64,000 nt of DNA from Planctomycetota bacterium (GTDB lineage: Bacteria > Planctomycetota > GCA-002687715), in NCBI GenBank assembly GCA_009691765.1, contig SIAO01000003.1:186001-250000 (forward strand), in the 5' to 3' direction. The notes beneath the pieces are model-generated. The model had not been told where the DNA came from. It saw only the letters and a program-made list of their open reading frames with translations, and did no database searches. The translations under genes were made by a program, and so were the position numbers. This document shows positions 1 through 13,410 of the stretch, piece after piece (position 1 is the first letter of the stretch; each line of letters opens with the position of its first letter).

Positions 1-806
<806 letters not shown>

Positions 807-819
807 GGCGGAGGAACAT

Positions 820-4977
<4,158 letters not shown>

Positions 4978-5092
4978 AGCCAACGACAACAAAGGAACTG
5001 AGCCTTCTGCGCGGGCACTTGTGGCCTAGCAGGGGGAATGGATAGCATGACCGACCATCCGGCCGCTTCGCGACCGCTGAAAGACATCCAAG

Positions 5093-5470
5093 ATGCCGAC
5101 TATCAACCAACTGGTCCGTAAGGGCCGCGAAAAGAAAGTGCGCAGGAGCAAGTCTCCGATTCTGGACAAGTGTCCACAGAAGCGCGGGGTCTGTCAGCAG
5201 GTGAAGACCATGACGCCCAAGAAGCCGAACTCAGCATTGCGCAAGATTGCGCGTGTGCGTCTGAGCAACGGCAAAGAGACCACGGTTTACATTCCTGGCG
5301 AAGGTCACAATCTTCAAGAGCACTCGATCGTGCTTGTGCGCGGTGGACGTGTGCGCGACCTTCCAGGTGTGCGCTACCACATCGTTCGCGGAACGTTGGA
5401 TGCGGCTGGTGTGGATGATCGTCGTCGCAGCCGTTCGAAGTACGGGACCAAGCGTCCCAAGGCCAAGTAA
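5093..5470 (+). CDS. rpsL: 30S ribosomal protein S12
   Basis: Decoding-centre protein S12, 125 residues. The conserved loops [11 protein letters not shown] (residues 41-51) and [16 protein letters not shown] (81-96) are present. Lys43 and the modifiable Asp89 are kept. Residue 88, nearly always Lys in S12, is Arg here (codon CGC at 5354-5356). In Escherichia coli and Mycobacterium tuberculosis a change of Lys88 to Arg reduces streptomycin sensitivity (established knowledge), so this organism may be intrinsically less sensitive (inference). The upstream sequence shows only a weak ribosome-binding site (GAAAGACA). It is the first gene of the str operon, followed by rpsG after 14 bases. Confidence 0.99.
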   Translation: MPTINQLVRKGREKKVRRSKSPILDKCPQKRGVCQQVKTMTPKKPNSALRKIARVRLSNGKETTVYIPGEGHNLQEHSIVLVRGGRVRDLPGVRYHIVRGTLDAAGVDDRRRSRSKYGTKRPKAK

Positions 5471-5484
5471 GTTCGGAGGAAGCC

Positions 5485-5958
5485 ATGCCACGCAAGTACG
5501 TTTCAACTGAGCGCTTCCTGAAGCCCGACCCGAGAACCGGTAGCCGGCTCGTGGCCAAGTTCATCAACACCTTGATGTACGACGGCAAGAAGAATGTCGC
5601 GCGTCAGGTGGTTTATGAGTGCTTCGACACCATCACCAAGAAGATGCCTGGCGAGAACCCTGAAGAAGTGTTCACCAACGCGATCATGAACGTGAAGCCC
5701 ATGGTGGAAGTGCGCAGCAAGCGCGTCGGTGGCGCCAACTATCAGGTGCCCATCGAGGTGAAGAAGAATCGGCAGCAGGCTCTGGCCTTCCGCTGGATTC
5801 TCGAAGCTTGCCGCGTGCGTGGTGGTCGCCCGATGTCGCAGCGCCTCGCTGAGGAAATCATGGCGGCTTCGCGCAAAGAGGGCACGGCCGTGACCAAGCG
5901 TGAAAACACGCACAAGATGGCCGATGCCAACAAGATGAACGCGCACTTCGCGTGGTAA
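5485..5958 (+). CDS. rpsG: 30S ribosomal protein S7
   Basis: S7 (157 residues, typical bacterial length) nucleates assembly of the 30S head and binds 16S rRNA near the E site. The sequence shows the family segments LVAKFINTLMYDGKKNVA, MVEVRSKRVGGANYQVPIEV and RLAEEIMAASRKEGTAVTKRE. A strong Shine-Dalgarno GGAGGA lies 5 bases or so before the ATG. The gene sits between rpsL and fusA in the standard str order. In E. coli, S7 is the autogenous repressor of this operon. Whether that holds here cannot be told, but a short perfect hairpin follows directly after its stop codon. Confidence 0.99.
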   Translation: MPRKYVSTERFLKPDPRTGSRLVAKFINTLMYDGKKNVARQVVYECFDTITKKMPGENPEEVFTNAIMNVKPMVEVRSKRVGGANYQVPIEVKKNRQQALAFRWILEACRVRGGRPMSQRLAEEIMAASRKEGTAVTKRENTHKMADANKMNAHFAW

Positions 5959-5960
5959 TT

Positions 5961-5976
5961 CGCAGCACGCGCTGCG
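5961..5976 (+). other. Short hairpin directly after the rpsG stop
   Basis: CGCAGC (5961-5966) and GCTGCG (5971-5976) form a perfect 6-bp stem with loop ACGC, two bases after the rpsG stop codon. There is no following T-run, so it is not a classical intrinsic terminator. It could protect mRNA 3' ends or take part in the rpsG-fusA intercistronic region, which in E. coli is the S7 target site. This function is inference. Confidence 0.35.
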
Positions 5977-6055
5977 CGGCCCGCAATGGCGGCGTGCAGC
6001 GTGCGTGCTTTGATGGGCGCCGTGGACCGCAATCGCGGTTGCGGCGTTCTTTCGG

Positions 6056-8149
6056 ATGCGGCCCATGAAATCGGTCAGTCTCAACGCCATCCGCAATATT
6101 GGCATCATCGCCCACATCGATGCAGGCAAGACCACGGTGTCCGAGCGCATCCTGTTCTACACAGGAAAAGAGCACAAACTCGGCGAAGTCCACGAAGGCA
6201 CCGCCACGATGGACTATCTCGAAGAAGAGCAAGAGCGCGGCATCACCATCACCGCAGCGGCCACCACTTGCATCTGGGACGGGCATCGCATCAATTTGAT
6301 TGACACCCCAGGGCACGTGGACTTCACAGCGGAAGTTGAACGTAGTTTGCGAGTGCTCGACGGCGCCGTCGGCGTTTTTTGCGGTGTTGCTGGAGTGGAA
6401 GCGCAAAGCGAGACCGTCTGGCGCCAAGCTCGCAAGTACAGCGTCCCGCGCCTCGCGTTCGTGAACAAACTCGATCGCATCGGTGCCGACTTTGCACGCA
6501 CACTGGATTCGATGCGCCGCCGCTTGCCAGGTTGCATTCCCGTGCCGCTCGCGTTGCCGGTCGGACAGGAGAAAGAGTTTTCCGGCGTCATCGACCTCGT
6601 CAGCATGGAATTGGTCACTTGGAATGAAGCTGACCAAGGTGTGACCTTCGAGCGGAGTCCCATACCGCAAGCACTGCACGCTGCTGCTGATCAAGCGCGC
6701 TTGCACGCAGAAGAAGCCGCTGCGGAAACAAGCGAGGCCTTGACGGAGAAATTTCTGCTGGGCGAGCGCTTCAGCAGCGCAGAACTGATCGCCGGTATCC
6801 GTGCAGGCACGATTGCGTTGCGCTTCACGCCAGTGCTCTGCGGTTCAGCGTTGAAGAATCGCGGCATTCAAATGTTGCTTGATGGTGTCTGTCGTTATCT
6901 GCCGAGTCCGGCTGACGCTGCGGTGCTCACAGCGCATGTGGTTGGTGGCAAGGACGATGGCGCGGCCGTGGTTGTGAAGCCAGATCCAGATGCGCAACTG
7001 GTCGCGTTGGCTTTCAAGACCATCAGCGACAAGCACGGCGACCTCACATTCTTGCGCATTTACCAGGGCACGCTTACGGGCGGGATGCAGGTCTACAACA
7101 CGCGCACTCAGAAAGTGGAGCGACTCTCGCATGTGTACTTGATGCATGCGGCTTCGCGGGATGCGGTGGACTCAGTTAGTGCAGGCAATATTGTCGGTGT
7201 CGTGGGCCTGCGCAATGCAGTCACAGGCGACACGCTGTGCGGCAAGGGCCCGTTACTTTCGCTGGAAAGGCCTGCTTTTCCAGAGTGCGTCATCTCGCGC
7301 CGCATCGAGCCGCGCACTTTGGCGGACAAAGACAAACTCGCAGATGTGCTGCAGCGCGTGGCTAAAGAAGACCCCACGTTCCGCTATCACCACGAAGAAG
7401 AGACTGGGCAACTTGTCATCTTCGGGATGGGCGAATTGCATCTCGAAGTCATCGCAAACCGCATGACTCGTGATTACGGAGTGAACGCGAACCTTGGGCA
7501 GCCACGTGTGGCCTATCGTCAGCGTCTCAAAGGCAGTGCCACGGTGCGCCATCGTTTTGCGCGTCAAACCGGCGGACGGGGACAATTCGCCGAAGTCGAA
7601 TTGCGTGTCGACAAGCTTGCTCCTGGCAGCGGCTTCGTGTTCTCCAACCAAATTCAGCAGGGTGCGATTCCTCGCGAGTTCATTCCTGCGGTCGAAGCCG
7701 GGGCGAAAGGTGCAGCGCGCAGCGGACTCGATTACGGCTACGAGATCATCGACGTCAGAGTGACGCTTCTCGATGGGAAGTTCCATGATGTCGATAGCTC
7801 TGAAGTAGCCTTCCACGTCTGTGCTTCGATGGCATTTCAAGAAGCGGCACGCGCAGCAGTGGTCGAAGTGATCGAGCCCATCATGCGCCTCGAGGTGACA
7901 ACACCGCCCGAATACCTCTCAGCCATCATCGGTGACCTCAACGCGCGCCGCGCTCAGATCCACAATCTCGACACCAGCACGAATCCTTGCGTTGTCGAGG
8001 CTGAGGTGCCCTTGGCGGAAGTGTTTGGCTACTCAACAGCGGTGCGTTCCGTTTCCCAAGGTCGCGCTGCCTACAGCATGGAACCGAAGCAATATGCGCC
8101 GGTTTCGCAACAGGTGATGGCGAGACTTGAGGCTGGTGAAATTCTCTAA
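6056..8149 (+). CDS. fusA: Elongation factor G
   Basis: GTPase that drives ribosomal translocation, 697 residues. All G motifs are present: AHIDAGKTT (P-loop), RGITIT (switch I), DTPGHVDF (G3), NKLDR (G4) and GSAL (G5). These are followed by domains II-V with [16 protein letters not shown] and [16 protein letters not shown]. An internal in-frame ATG at 6065 is an equally possible start. Neither has a good ribosome-binding site, and the chosen 6056 gives a short MRP extension before the conserved core. The sequence departs from the commonest EF-G in domains IV-V (for example [19 protein letters not shown]). It may therefore belong to one of the divergent EF-G subfamilies known from spirochaetes and planctomycetes; a tree would decide. 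tuf does not follow it. Confidence 0.95.
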   Translation: MRPMKSVSLNAIRNIGIIAHIDAGKTTVSERILFYTGKEHKLGEVHEGTATMDYLEEEQERGITITAAATTCIWDGHRINLIDTPGHVDFTAEVERSLRVLDGAVGVFCGVAGVEAQSETVWRQARKYSVPRLAFVNKLDRIGADFARTLDSMRRRLPGCIPVPLALPVGQEKEFSGVIDLVSMELVTWNEADQGVTFERSPIPQALHAAADQARLHAEEAAAETSEALTEKFLLGERFSSAELIAGIRAGTIALRFTPVLCGSALKNRGIQMLLDGVCRYLPSPADAAVLTAHVVGGKDDGAAVVVKPDPDAQLVALAFKTISDKHGDLTFLRIYQGTLTGGMQVYNTRTQKVERLSHVYLMHAASRDAVDSVSAGNIVGVVGLRNAVTGDTLCGKGPLLSLERPAFPECVISRRIEPRTLADKDKLADVLQRVAKEDPTFRYHHEEETGQLVIFGMGELHLEVIANRMTRDYGVNANLGQPRVAYRQRLKGSATVRHRFARQTGGRGQFAEVELRVDKLAPGSGFVFSNQIQQGAIPREFIPAVEAGAKGAARSGLDYGYEIIDVRVTLLDGKFHDVDSSEVAFHVCASMAFQEAARAAVVEVIEPIMRLEVTTPPEYLSAIIGDLNARRAQIHNLDTSTNPCVVEAEVPLAEVFGYSTAVRSVSQGRAAYSMEPKQYAPVSQQVMARLEAGEIL

Positions 8150-8547
8150 CACCTTGCGCAGCAAGGCTATGTGTTGCCTTGACCACCTCATGGATGCGCT
8201 GTCGGGTTTGCTGGCCCCAAGCCGTTCGGAGTGCGGCCGCGCGCGCTATCTCAAATAAAAATTTGGGATCAACACAGCTGGCCTTGAAAGCCCCGCCAGA
8301 TCTGCCAAAGTTCTCGACCCAAGCGGGCTTTCGGAGCGATCCGGGAGCCAGGCAAACCCCCGCGTGGCACATCGTGTCACACCGGTCGCGGCTTCAAACG
8401 CCGCTGCAGCCTCTCCATCGTATGGAGAAGCCGCCCCGGAGGGGAAAGGCCTGCGATGGAGACCTCAGCTTTCAAAAGCTGCGAGTCCATCGAGGGCAGT
8501 GGCTCACGCCATTGCGCGTAAGGGATTGATCGAGGAGCGAAGGGCTT
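8150..8547 (+). other. fusA-rpsJ spacer with no tuf gene
   Basis: This 398-base gap occupies the place where tuf normally lies, and contains no credible protein or tRNA gene. Just after the fusA stop there is a 6-bp hairpin, CCTTGC/GCAAGG (8152-8166, loop GCA), without a T-run. An AT-rich patch around 8248-8262 is the only promoter-like composition. No convincing -35/-10 pair could be assigned. From about 8412 the spacer becomes strongly structured (annotated separately). The remainder, 8170-8245 and 8265-8410, shows nothing I recognise. It probably contains the promoter and leader of the S10 operon. Confidence 0.6.
8412..8492 (+). promoter_or_regulatory. Structured S10-operon leader with alternative helices
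   Basis: Four base-paired elements lie in 81 bases, ending 55 bases before rpsJ. (a) TCTCCAT 8412-8418 pairs with ATGGAGA 8422-8428. (b) CCCC 8434-8437 pairs with GGGG 8441-8444. (c) CGATGGA 8454-8460 pairs with TCCATCG 8486-8492. (d) CAGCTTT 8466-8472 pairs with AAAGCTG 8475-8481. In addition, 8412-8420 (TCTCCATCG) is perfectly complementary over 9 bases to 8454-8462 (CGATGGAGA). That pairing would exclude both (a) and (c), so two mutually exclusive folds exist. In E. coli the S10 leader is the L4 autoregulation target. A comparable role here is inference from position and structure. Confidence 0.5.
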
Positions 8548-8856
8548 ATGGCCGCCGAGCACATCAAGATTCGCCTAGAATCCTACGACCATGAGGCGCT
8601 AGACGTCTCGGCGCAGGAGATCGTGAACGTGGCGCGTCAGTCCGAGGCCGTGGTGGCCGGACCTGTGCCGCTGCCAACGCGTGTGGAGCGCTTCACTGTG
8701 TTGCGCAGCCCACACGTCGACAAGAAATCTCGCGAGCAGTTCGAGATCCGCACTCATCGGCGGATCATCTACCTCTCGCATCCCACCAAGAAGACGGTGG
8801 ATCTGTTGGCAAAGCTCAATTTGCCGGCGGGCGTGGATATTCGAATCAAGGCCTGA
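8548..8856 (+). CDS. rpsJ: 30S ribosomal protein S10
   Basis: S10, 102 residues, a 30S head protein and the NusG/NusE partner in antitermination. It has the conserved start [14 protein letters not shown], the central loop GPVPLPTR and the end [23 protein letters not shown] run precedes the ATG at good spacing. It is the first gene of the S10 operon, set off by the long structured leader. It is followed by a 115-base spacer before rplC in which I see no gene. Confidence 0.99.
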   Translation: MAAEHIKIRLESYDHEALDVSAQEIVNVARQSEAVVAGPVPLPTRVERFTVLRSPHVDKKSREQFEIRTHRRIIYLSHPTKKTVDLLAKLNLPAGVDIRIKA

Positions 8857-8971
8857 TCGCGGCCTTCGTGGCTGTGGTTGGGGTGTGGAACCGCTGCGGT
8901 GGTTCCAAGTCTGCAACGGATTCATCCGTTGCCTTTGGTGGCCCGGAGTGGCTGCTGGAGAAGAGTGAGAA

Positions 8972-9625
8972 ATGGCGCAATTCATCTTGGGACGCAAGGG
9001 TCGCATGGCCCAGCTTTTCACCGATGCGGGTCGTTGCATTCCCGTCACCATTCTGGAGGCGGGGCCATGCACGGTCACACAGGTGAAGTCGGTGGAGTCT
9101 GACGGCTACGCAGCCGTGCAGCTCGCGTACGAACCCATTCGCGAAAAGCTTGTAAACAAGCCGCTGACCGGTCACTTTAAGAAGACAGGTGCAACGCCTT
9201 GCCGCATTCTGCGCGAAACGCGCGTGGATGGAGCCTTGACGCTCGCTGTCGGCGCAACGGTCGCTTGCGACGTTTTTGAGAAGGGGCAGTTCGTCGATGT
9301 TGCCGGCATCATCAAGGGACGCGGTACCGCGGGCGTCATGAAGCGCCACGGTTTCAAAGGCCGCCCTGCCAGCCACGGACACATGTGTCAGCGTCGCGGC
9401 GGTTCGATCGGCATGCACTCCGAGCCAGCACGCGTGTTTCCTGGCAAGAAGATGGCCGGGCATTACGGTGCAACGCGCCAGACAACTCAGAACCTCGAGA
9501 TCATTGCTGTCGACAAGGACCGCAATTTGCTGCTCGTGAGGGGCGCGGTTCCGGGCCACATCGGTGGGCTCGTCATGATCCGTTCGGCCAAGAAGAGACC
9601 CGCGACTGCGGGCAAGAAGGGATGA
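8972..9625 (+). CDS. rplC: 50S ribosomal protein L3
   Basis: L3, 217 residues, which reaches the peptidyl-transferase centre and helps start 50S assembly. The hallmark segments VAGIIKGRGTAGVMKRHGFKG and GSIGMHSEPARVFPGKKMAGH are clear. The glutamine that PrmB methylates in E. coli (GSIGQ) is Met here, so PrmB-type modification is unlikely. A GGAGAAGAG ribosome-binding site precedes the ATG. Its stop TGA overlaps a possible ATG of rplD (ATGA at 9622-9625). The Lys-rich tail is normal for the family. Confidence 0.98.
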   Translation: MAQFILGRKGRMAQLFTDAGRCIPVTILEAGPCTVTQVKSVESDGYAAVQLAYEPIREKLVNKPLTGHFKKTGATPCRILRETRVDGALTLAVGATVACDVFEKGQFVDVAGIIKGRGTAGVMKRHGFKGRPASHGHMCQRRGGSIGMHSEPARVFPGKKMAGHYGATRQTTQNLEIIAVDKDRNLLLVRGAVPGHIGGLVMIRSAKKRPATAGKKG

Positions 9626-9630
9626 CCGCT

Positions 9631-10251
9631 ATGCAGATTCCAAGCTGGAATTCTGGAGCGAAAGGCACCGCGGAAGTGGATGTCGCTTTCCTCGGCGATC
9701 GCACCCTGAATCGCACGCTGCACGCTGCGGTCATCATGTACGAAGCCAACAAGCGCACAGGCACGCACAGCACGCTCACACGCGCTTTCGTGGCTCGCGC
9801 CAAGCGCCCGTTGTTCAGCCAGAAGGGCACTGGCCGCGCTCGCGTGCGTCACCCTCAGGTGGTGCAGTGCCGCGGTGGCGGTACCGCGAAGGGCCCGCAT
9901 CCTCGCGACTATTCATGGCGCATGCCCAAGAAAGCTTTGCGTGTCGCGCTGCGCGCAGCGCTGGCCTCGAAATTCAAAGATGACGAAGCCATCGTCGCTG
10001 ACAGCGTTCACAGCGGCAAGGCGAACACCAAGGTGCTCGGCACGTTCTTGAAGAGCCTCGGCGCGCTTCGCAGCTGCCTCATTGTTGACGCAACTCCAAG
10101 CCGCGAGCTGATCCTCAGCGCGCGTAATCTGCCGGGTGTGGAAGTGTGCGCCGTGCGCGATCTCAATGCGTACGTTGTGCTCAGCCACAAGACGTTCTTG
10201 GTGACCACGCAGGGAATGGATGCCCTCCGAAAGGTGCACTCCGATGTCTGA
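9631..10251 (+). CDS. rplD: 50S ribosomal protein L4
   Basis: L4 (206 residues from this start) lines the peptide exit tunnel. The extended tunnel loop, QKGTGRARVRHPQVVQCRGGG, is intact in the middle third. Two in-frame starts compete. ATG 9622 overlaps the rplC stop but has AAGGG directly abutting it. ATG 9631 has GAAGG at about 10 bases and is chosen here. In E. coli L4 represses its own operon by binding the S10 leader. The structured leader upstream of rpsJ makes a similar loop plausible. The last codons overlap rplW by 8 bases. Confidence 0.96.
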   Translation: MQIPSWNSGAKGTAEVDVAFLGDRTLNRTLHAAVIMYEANKRTGTHSTLTRAFVARAKRPLFSQKGTGRARVRHPQVVQCRGGGTAKGPHPRDYSWRMPKKALRVALRAALASKFKDDEAIVADSVHSGKANTKVLGTFLKSLGALRSCLIVDATPSRELILSARNLPGVEVCAVRDLNAYVVLSHKTFLVTTQGMDALRKVHSDV

Positions 10252-10525
10252 CGCAGTCCGAATTATTCGCCGCCCGCTTGTGACCGAGAAGAATATGCAC
10301 CGCGCTGAAAAGCGCCGTGAATACACCTTCGAAGTGGTGCGCAACGCCAACAAGATTCAGATCCGCCACGCGGTGGAACTGCTTTTCAATGTCAAGGTGC
10401 TTGGAGTGAACACGATCACTGCCAAGGGGCTTGAAGGTCGCAAAGGCGCGTCGGTGACGCAGGACTCAGATACCAAGAAGGCGATCGTGAAACTCGCCGA
10501 GGGACACAAGATCGATCTTCTCTGA
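10244..10525 (+). CDS. rplW: 50S ribosomal protein L23
   Basis: L23 (93 residues) sits at the tunnel exit and docks signal recognition particle and trigger factor. Family features are [12 protein letters not shown] at the N-terminus and [17 protein letters not shown], ending with an acidic/basic loop. The start ATG 10244 lies inside the end of rplD (8-base overlap), with AAAGGTG as ribosome-binding site, so translation is coupled. In-frame extension further upstream would run deeper into rplD and is unlikely. Confidence 0.97.
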   Translation: MSDAVRIIRRPLVTEKNMHRAEKRREYTFEVVRNANKIQIRHAVELLFNVKVLGVNTITAKGLEGRKGASVTQDSDTKKAIVKLAEGHKIDLL

Positions 10526-10539
10526 GGATCGGAGTTGCT

Positions 10540-11373
10540 ATGGCGATCAGAAAGTTCAAACCTACTTCACCAGGCCGACGCTTTGGCAGCGTGGTCGTGT
10601 ATCGCGACGTGCTCACCAAAGGGGCGCCGGAGAAGTCGCTGCTCGAGCCGCGTTCTGGCACGGGCGGGCGCAACAAGCACGGTCACATCACGTCGCGCCA
10701 CCGCGGTGGTCGTGTCAAGCGCATGTACCGCATGGTGGATTTCCTGCGGAACAAAGACGGCGTGCCAGCGAGCGTTATCGCCATCGAGTACGACCCAAAT
10801 CGTTCCGCGAACATCGCGTTGCTGCACTACAAGGATGGAGCCAAGAGCTACATCCTTGCTCCCAACGGCCTTAAGGTGGGCCAAGAGCTCAACTCTGGTC
10901 CGGGTGTTGAGCCCACACTTGGCAATTCCATGCTTCTTGGCGAAATCCCATTGGGGATGGAAATCCACAACATCGAGCTGAAGCCTGGCAAGGGTGGTTC
11001 GATTGCCCGCTCCGCCGGGATGGTGGCTCGTTTGCTGGCCCGTGAAGATGACTACGCGACGGTGGTGCTGCCTTCTGGCGAAACGCGCATGGTGCAAGCC
11101 ACTTGCCGCGCAACAATCGGTTCGGTAGGCAACGGCGATCACCAGCATGTCAGCATCGGCAAGGCCGGTCGCAATCGCTTGAAGGGCATCCGCCCTCAAA
11201 GCCGCGGTTCAGCCATGAATCCAGTAGCCCACCCGATGGGTGGTGGTGAAGGTCGTCGTTCTGGTGGACGCCATCCGGTGAGCCCTTGGGGCAAGCCGGC
11301 CAAGGGCGGCCTGACGCGTAAGCCGAAGGCGATCACCAACAAGTTCATCATCCGCCGTCGCAAGAAGAGGTGA
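10540..11373 (+). CDS. rplB: 50S ribosomal protein L2
   Basis: L2 (277 residues) binds 23S rRNA near the peptidyl-transferase centre and bridges to 30S. Conserved RNA-binding blocks [19 protein letters not shown] and [17 protein letters not shown] are present, plus the loop [13 protein letters not shown]. The His of that loop is kept, but the usual preceding Asp (NPVDHP) is Ala. This is a mild departure from the consensus that may be lineage-specific. It starts after a GGATCGGAG ribosome-binding site, 14 bases after rplW, and is followed 4 bases on by rpsS. Confidence 0.98.
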   Translation: MAIRKFKPTSPGRRFGSVVVYRDVLTKGAPEKSLLEPRSGTGGRNKHGHITSRHRGGRVKRMYRMVDFLRNKDGVPASVIAIEYDPNRSANIALLHYKDGAKSYILAPNGLKVGQELNSGPGVEPTLGNSMLLGEIPLGMEIHNIELKPGKGGSIARSAGMVARLLAREDDYATVVLPSGETRMVQATCRATIGSVGNGDHQHVSIGKAGRNRLKGIRPQSRGSAMNPVAHPMGGGEGRRSGGRHPVSPWGKPAKGGLTRKPKAITNKFIIRRRKKR

Positions 11374-11377
11374 TCCG

Positions 11378-11653
11378 ATGAGCCGTTCAACAAAGAAGGG
11401 TCCGTATGTGGATGCGCGCCTGCTGGTCAAAGCCCAGCGTGCACGCAATAAGCCCAACGCGGAACCGATCAAGACTTGGGCTCGTTCCTGCACGGTGATT
11501 CCTGACTTTGTCGGGGTCACTTTCAGTGTGCACAACGGCAAGACCTTCACGAAGGTGTTCATCACCGAGGAAATGGTCGGGCAGAAGCTCGGGGAGTTCA
11601 CACTGACCCGCACCTTCCGCGGCCACGGACAGAACAAGGCCGCGACGGCCTGA
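11378..11653 (+). CDS. rpsS: 30S ribosomal protein S19
   Basis: S19, 91 residues, a 30S head protein that contacts the A-site tRNA region with S13. The diagnostic MSRSTKKGPYVDARLL start and HNGKTFTKVFITEEMVGQKLGEF block are present. The end is EFTLTRTFRGHGQNKAA. The gene is 4 bases behind rplB, whose AAGAAGAGG tail serves as the ribosome-binding site. Confidence 0.98.
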   Translation: MSRSTKKGPYVDARLLVKAQRARNKPNAEPIKTWARSCTVIPDFVGVTFSVHNGKTFTKVFITEEMVGQKLGEFTLTRTFRGHGQNKAATA

Positions 11654-11662
11654 GGAACAGTC

Positions 11663-12058
11663 ATGGAATTTAAGGTCATCCTTCGCTATGCGCCCATGTC
11701 AGCCAGCAAGGCCCGCCCCGTGGCGGACCTCGTGCGCGGACTGCCGGCGACCGCAGCACTCGAGACGCTGGAATTCGTTCCGCGTCGCGCTGCACCCATG
11801 CTGAAGAAGCTCATTCGCTCTGCGATTGCAAACGCCGGACAAGTCGGTGGCGTCGAAGCGTCGCAACTGCGCGTGAAGGATGCTGTCGCTGACAGCGGCC
11901 CGCTCAAGCAAGGTCGTCTGCGCTGGCGCCCAGGTCCACGTGGTCGTGCGTGTCCGATTCGCAAGCGCTCCTGTCACTTGACGGTGATCTTGGAAACAGC
12001 AGAAGTTCCGGCGCGCAAGCGCACACGTCGCGGCGCGGCCGCCAAGAAGGAGGCCTGA
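11663..12058 (+). CDS. rplV: 50S ribosomal protein L22
   Basis: L22 (131 residues) is the second protein of the tunnel constriction, with a long beta-hairpin. The opening YAPMSASKARPVADLVRG and the hairpin segment LRWRPGPRGRACPIRKRSCH are recognisable. The tail KRTRRGAAAKKEA is a basic extension beyond the ~110-residue core. It is preceded by TGAGGAACAG as ribosome-binding site and followed 3 bases later by rpsC. Confidence 0.97.
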   Translation: MEFKVILRYAPMSASKARPVADLVRGLPATAALETLEFVPRRAAPMLKKLIRSAIANAGQVGGVEASQLRVKDAVADSGPLKQGRLRWRPGPRGRACPIRKRSCHLTVILETAEVPARKRTRRGAAAKKEA

Positions 12059-12061
12059 TCT

Positions 12062-12763
12062 ATGGGCCAAAAAATCCATCCTCTGGGTTTCCGCATCGGT
12101 ATCAACGAGCGCTGGCGTTCGCGCTGGATGGCTGGGAAGAAAGACATCGCGAAGTTCATTCGCGAGGACTTCTTGATTCGTAGGTACATCAAGAAGAACT
12201 ACCTCTCCGCCGCTGTGCCGCGCGTCGACGTCGAGCGTTCTGGCGATGCCACGACGATCATCATGCACACGGCGCGACCCGGCATTCTGCTGGGCCGCAA
12301 AGGCAAGAAGCTCGAAGAGATTCAGGCCGAGATCTTGACGCTCCTCAAGACGCCCAACGCCAAGTTGCTGGTCACCATCGTTGAGGTCAATAGACCTGAA
12401 CTCGATGGCCAACTGTTGGCGGAAAACATCCGCGAACAAATCGAGAAGCGTCAGCCTTTCCGCCGCGTGCTGAAGAAGTCCGTGCAGACTTCTATCTCAG
12501 CAGGCGCTCGCGGTGTGCGAGTGCGTTTGTCCGGCCGCCTCGGCGGTGCGGAGCTGTCGCGCGTGGAACATCTCACGAAGGGTTCCGTGCCGCTGACGAC
12601 GCTCGACGCCGACATCAACTACGGATTCACCGAGGCTGTGACGCCCCAGGGTCACATTGGAATCAAGTGCTGGATCTTCAAAGGCAAATACGGCGAAAAG
12701 CTGAAAGCCCGCGAACCCGGTGATGACCGTATGCGCCGTCCGACGGGTCGGCCGACACGCTGA
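12062..12763 (+). CDS. rpsC: 30S ribosomal protein S3
   Basis: S3, 233 residues, which together with S4 and S5 forms the mRNA entry helicase of the ribosome. It begins MGQKIHPLGFRIGI, followed by the KH domain with PGILLGRKGKKLEEI (GxxG loop). The C-terminal domain has ARGVRVRLSGRLGGAELSR and GVKCWIFKG-like GIKCWIFKGKYG. A GGAGGCCTGATC ribosome-binding site overlaps the end of rplV. Normal length for the family. Confidence 0.98.
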   Translation: MGQKIHPLGFRIGINERWRSRWMAGKKDIAKFIREDFLIRRYIKKNYLSAAVPRVDVERSGDATTIIMHTARPGILLGRKGKKLEEIQAEILTLLKTPNAKLLVTIVEVNRPELDGQLLAENIREQIEKRQPFRRVLKKSVQTSISAGARGVRVRLSGRLGGAELSRVEHLTKGSVPLTTLDADINYGFTEAVTPQGHIGIKCWIFKGKYGEKLKAREPGDDRMRRPTGRPTR

Positions 12764-12778
12764 TCGAGGAACAAACCG

Positions 12779-13195
12779 ATGTTGATGCCAAAAAGGGTCA
12801 AATACCGTAAGCAGCACCGCGGTCGCGTGAAGGGCGAAGCGCAGAAGGGCAACTACGTTGCATTCGGCGACTGGGGCCTTCAGAGTCTCGAGCGTGCTTG
12901 GATTGACGCACGCCAGATTGAGGCGGGGCGCATCGCTTCCAGCCACGCGCTGGGTGGCGATGGGCGCATTTTTATCCGCATCTTCCCGCACAAGTCCGTG
13001 ACTTCGAAGCCTGCTGAAGTGCGAATGGGAACGGGCAAGGGCGAAATCGAATACTGGTGCGCAGTTGTGAAACCAGGAACGATTCTTTACGAAATCGCCG
13101 GTGTTACGCAGGACGTAGCCCGCGATGCCTTGTTGCGCACGGCGCACAAGATGCCGGTGCGCTGCCGCCTTGTTGCGCGGCGTCACAAGGTCTGA
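12779..13195 (+). CDS. rplP: 50S ribosomal protein L16
   Basis: L16 (138 residues) helps organise the A-site tRNA on the 50S subunit. Family features are MPKRVKYRKQHRGR at the start, DARQIEAGRIASSH and the loop PHKSVTSKPAEVRMGTGKG. Two start codons are close: ATG 12779 (with GAGGAAC upstream at good distance) and ATG 12785, which gives the classic MPKR start. The first fits the ribosome-binding site better. It lies between rpsC and rpmC in the usual order. Confidence 0.98.
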   Translation: MLMPKRVKYRKQHRGRVKGEAQKGNYVAFGDWGLQSLERAWIDARQIEAGRIASSHALGGDGRIFIRIFPHKSVTSKPAEVRMGTGKGEIEYWCAVVKPGTILYEIAGVTQDVARDALLRTAHKMPVRCRLVARRHKV

Positions 13196-13208
13196 GGAGC
13201 AAGCAGCC

Positions 13209-13409
13209 ATGAGCGACATCGAGACAAGAAAACTGGACAGCGCGGACCTTGATGTTCGCGCGCAGAAGCTGCGCATGGAGCTCTTCGGGCTCAGAGTCAA
13301 GGGTTCTACCGAGGCGCTGGACAATCCTGCGCGCATTGGACAGATCCGTCGCGAGATTGCACGCCTGCTCACAGAGCAGTCGCGCCGTCAGCGTCAGGGG
13401 AGTAAGTGA
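13209..13409 (+). CDS. rpmC: 50S ribosomal protein L29
   Basis: L29, 66 residues, a two-helix protein at the tunnel exit next to L23. It shows the conserved LRMELFGLRVKGSTEALDNPA block and IRREIARLLTE. The ATG at 13209 follows GAGGAGCAAGCAGCC, a strong ribosome-binding site, 13 bases after rplP. Its AGGGGAG tail is in turn the ribosome-binding site for rpsQ, one base after the stop. Confidence 0.97.
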   Translation: MSDIETRKLDSADLDVRAQKLRMELFGLRVKGSTEALDNPARIGQIRREIARLLTEQSRRQRQGSK

Positions 13410-13410
13410 T

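Noticed and set aside
8150-8547. Possible tRNA or tuf remnant in the fusA-rpsJ gap
   Set aside because: No T-loop or cloverleaf pairing and no EF-Tu motif such as the P-loop in any frame.
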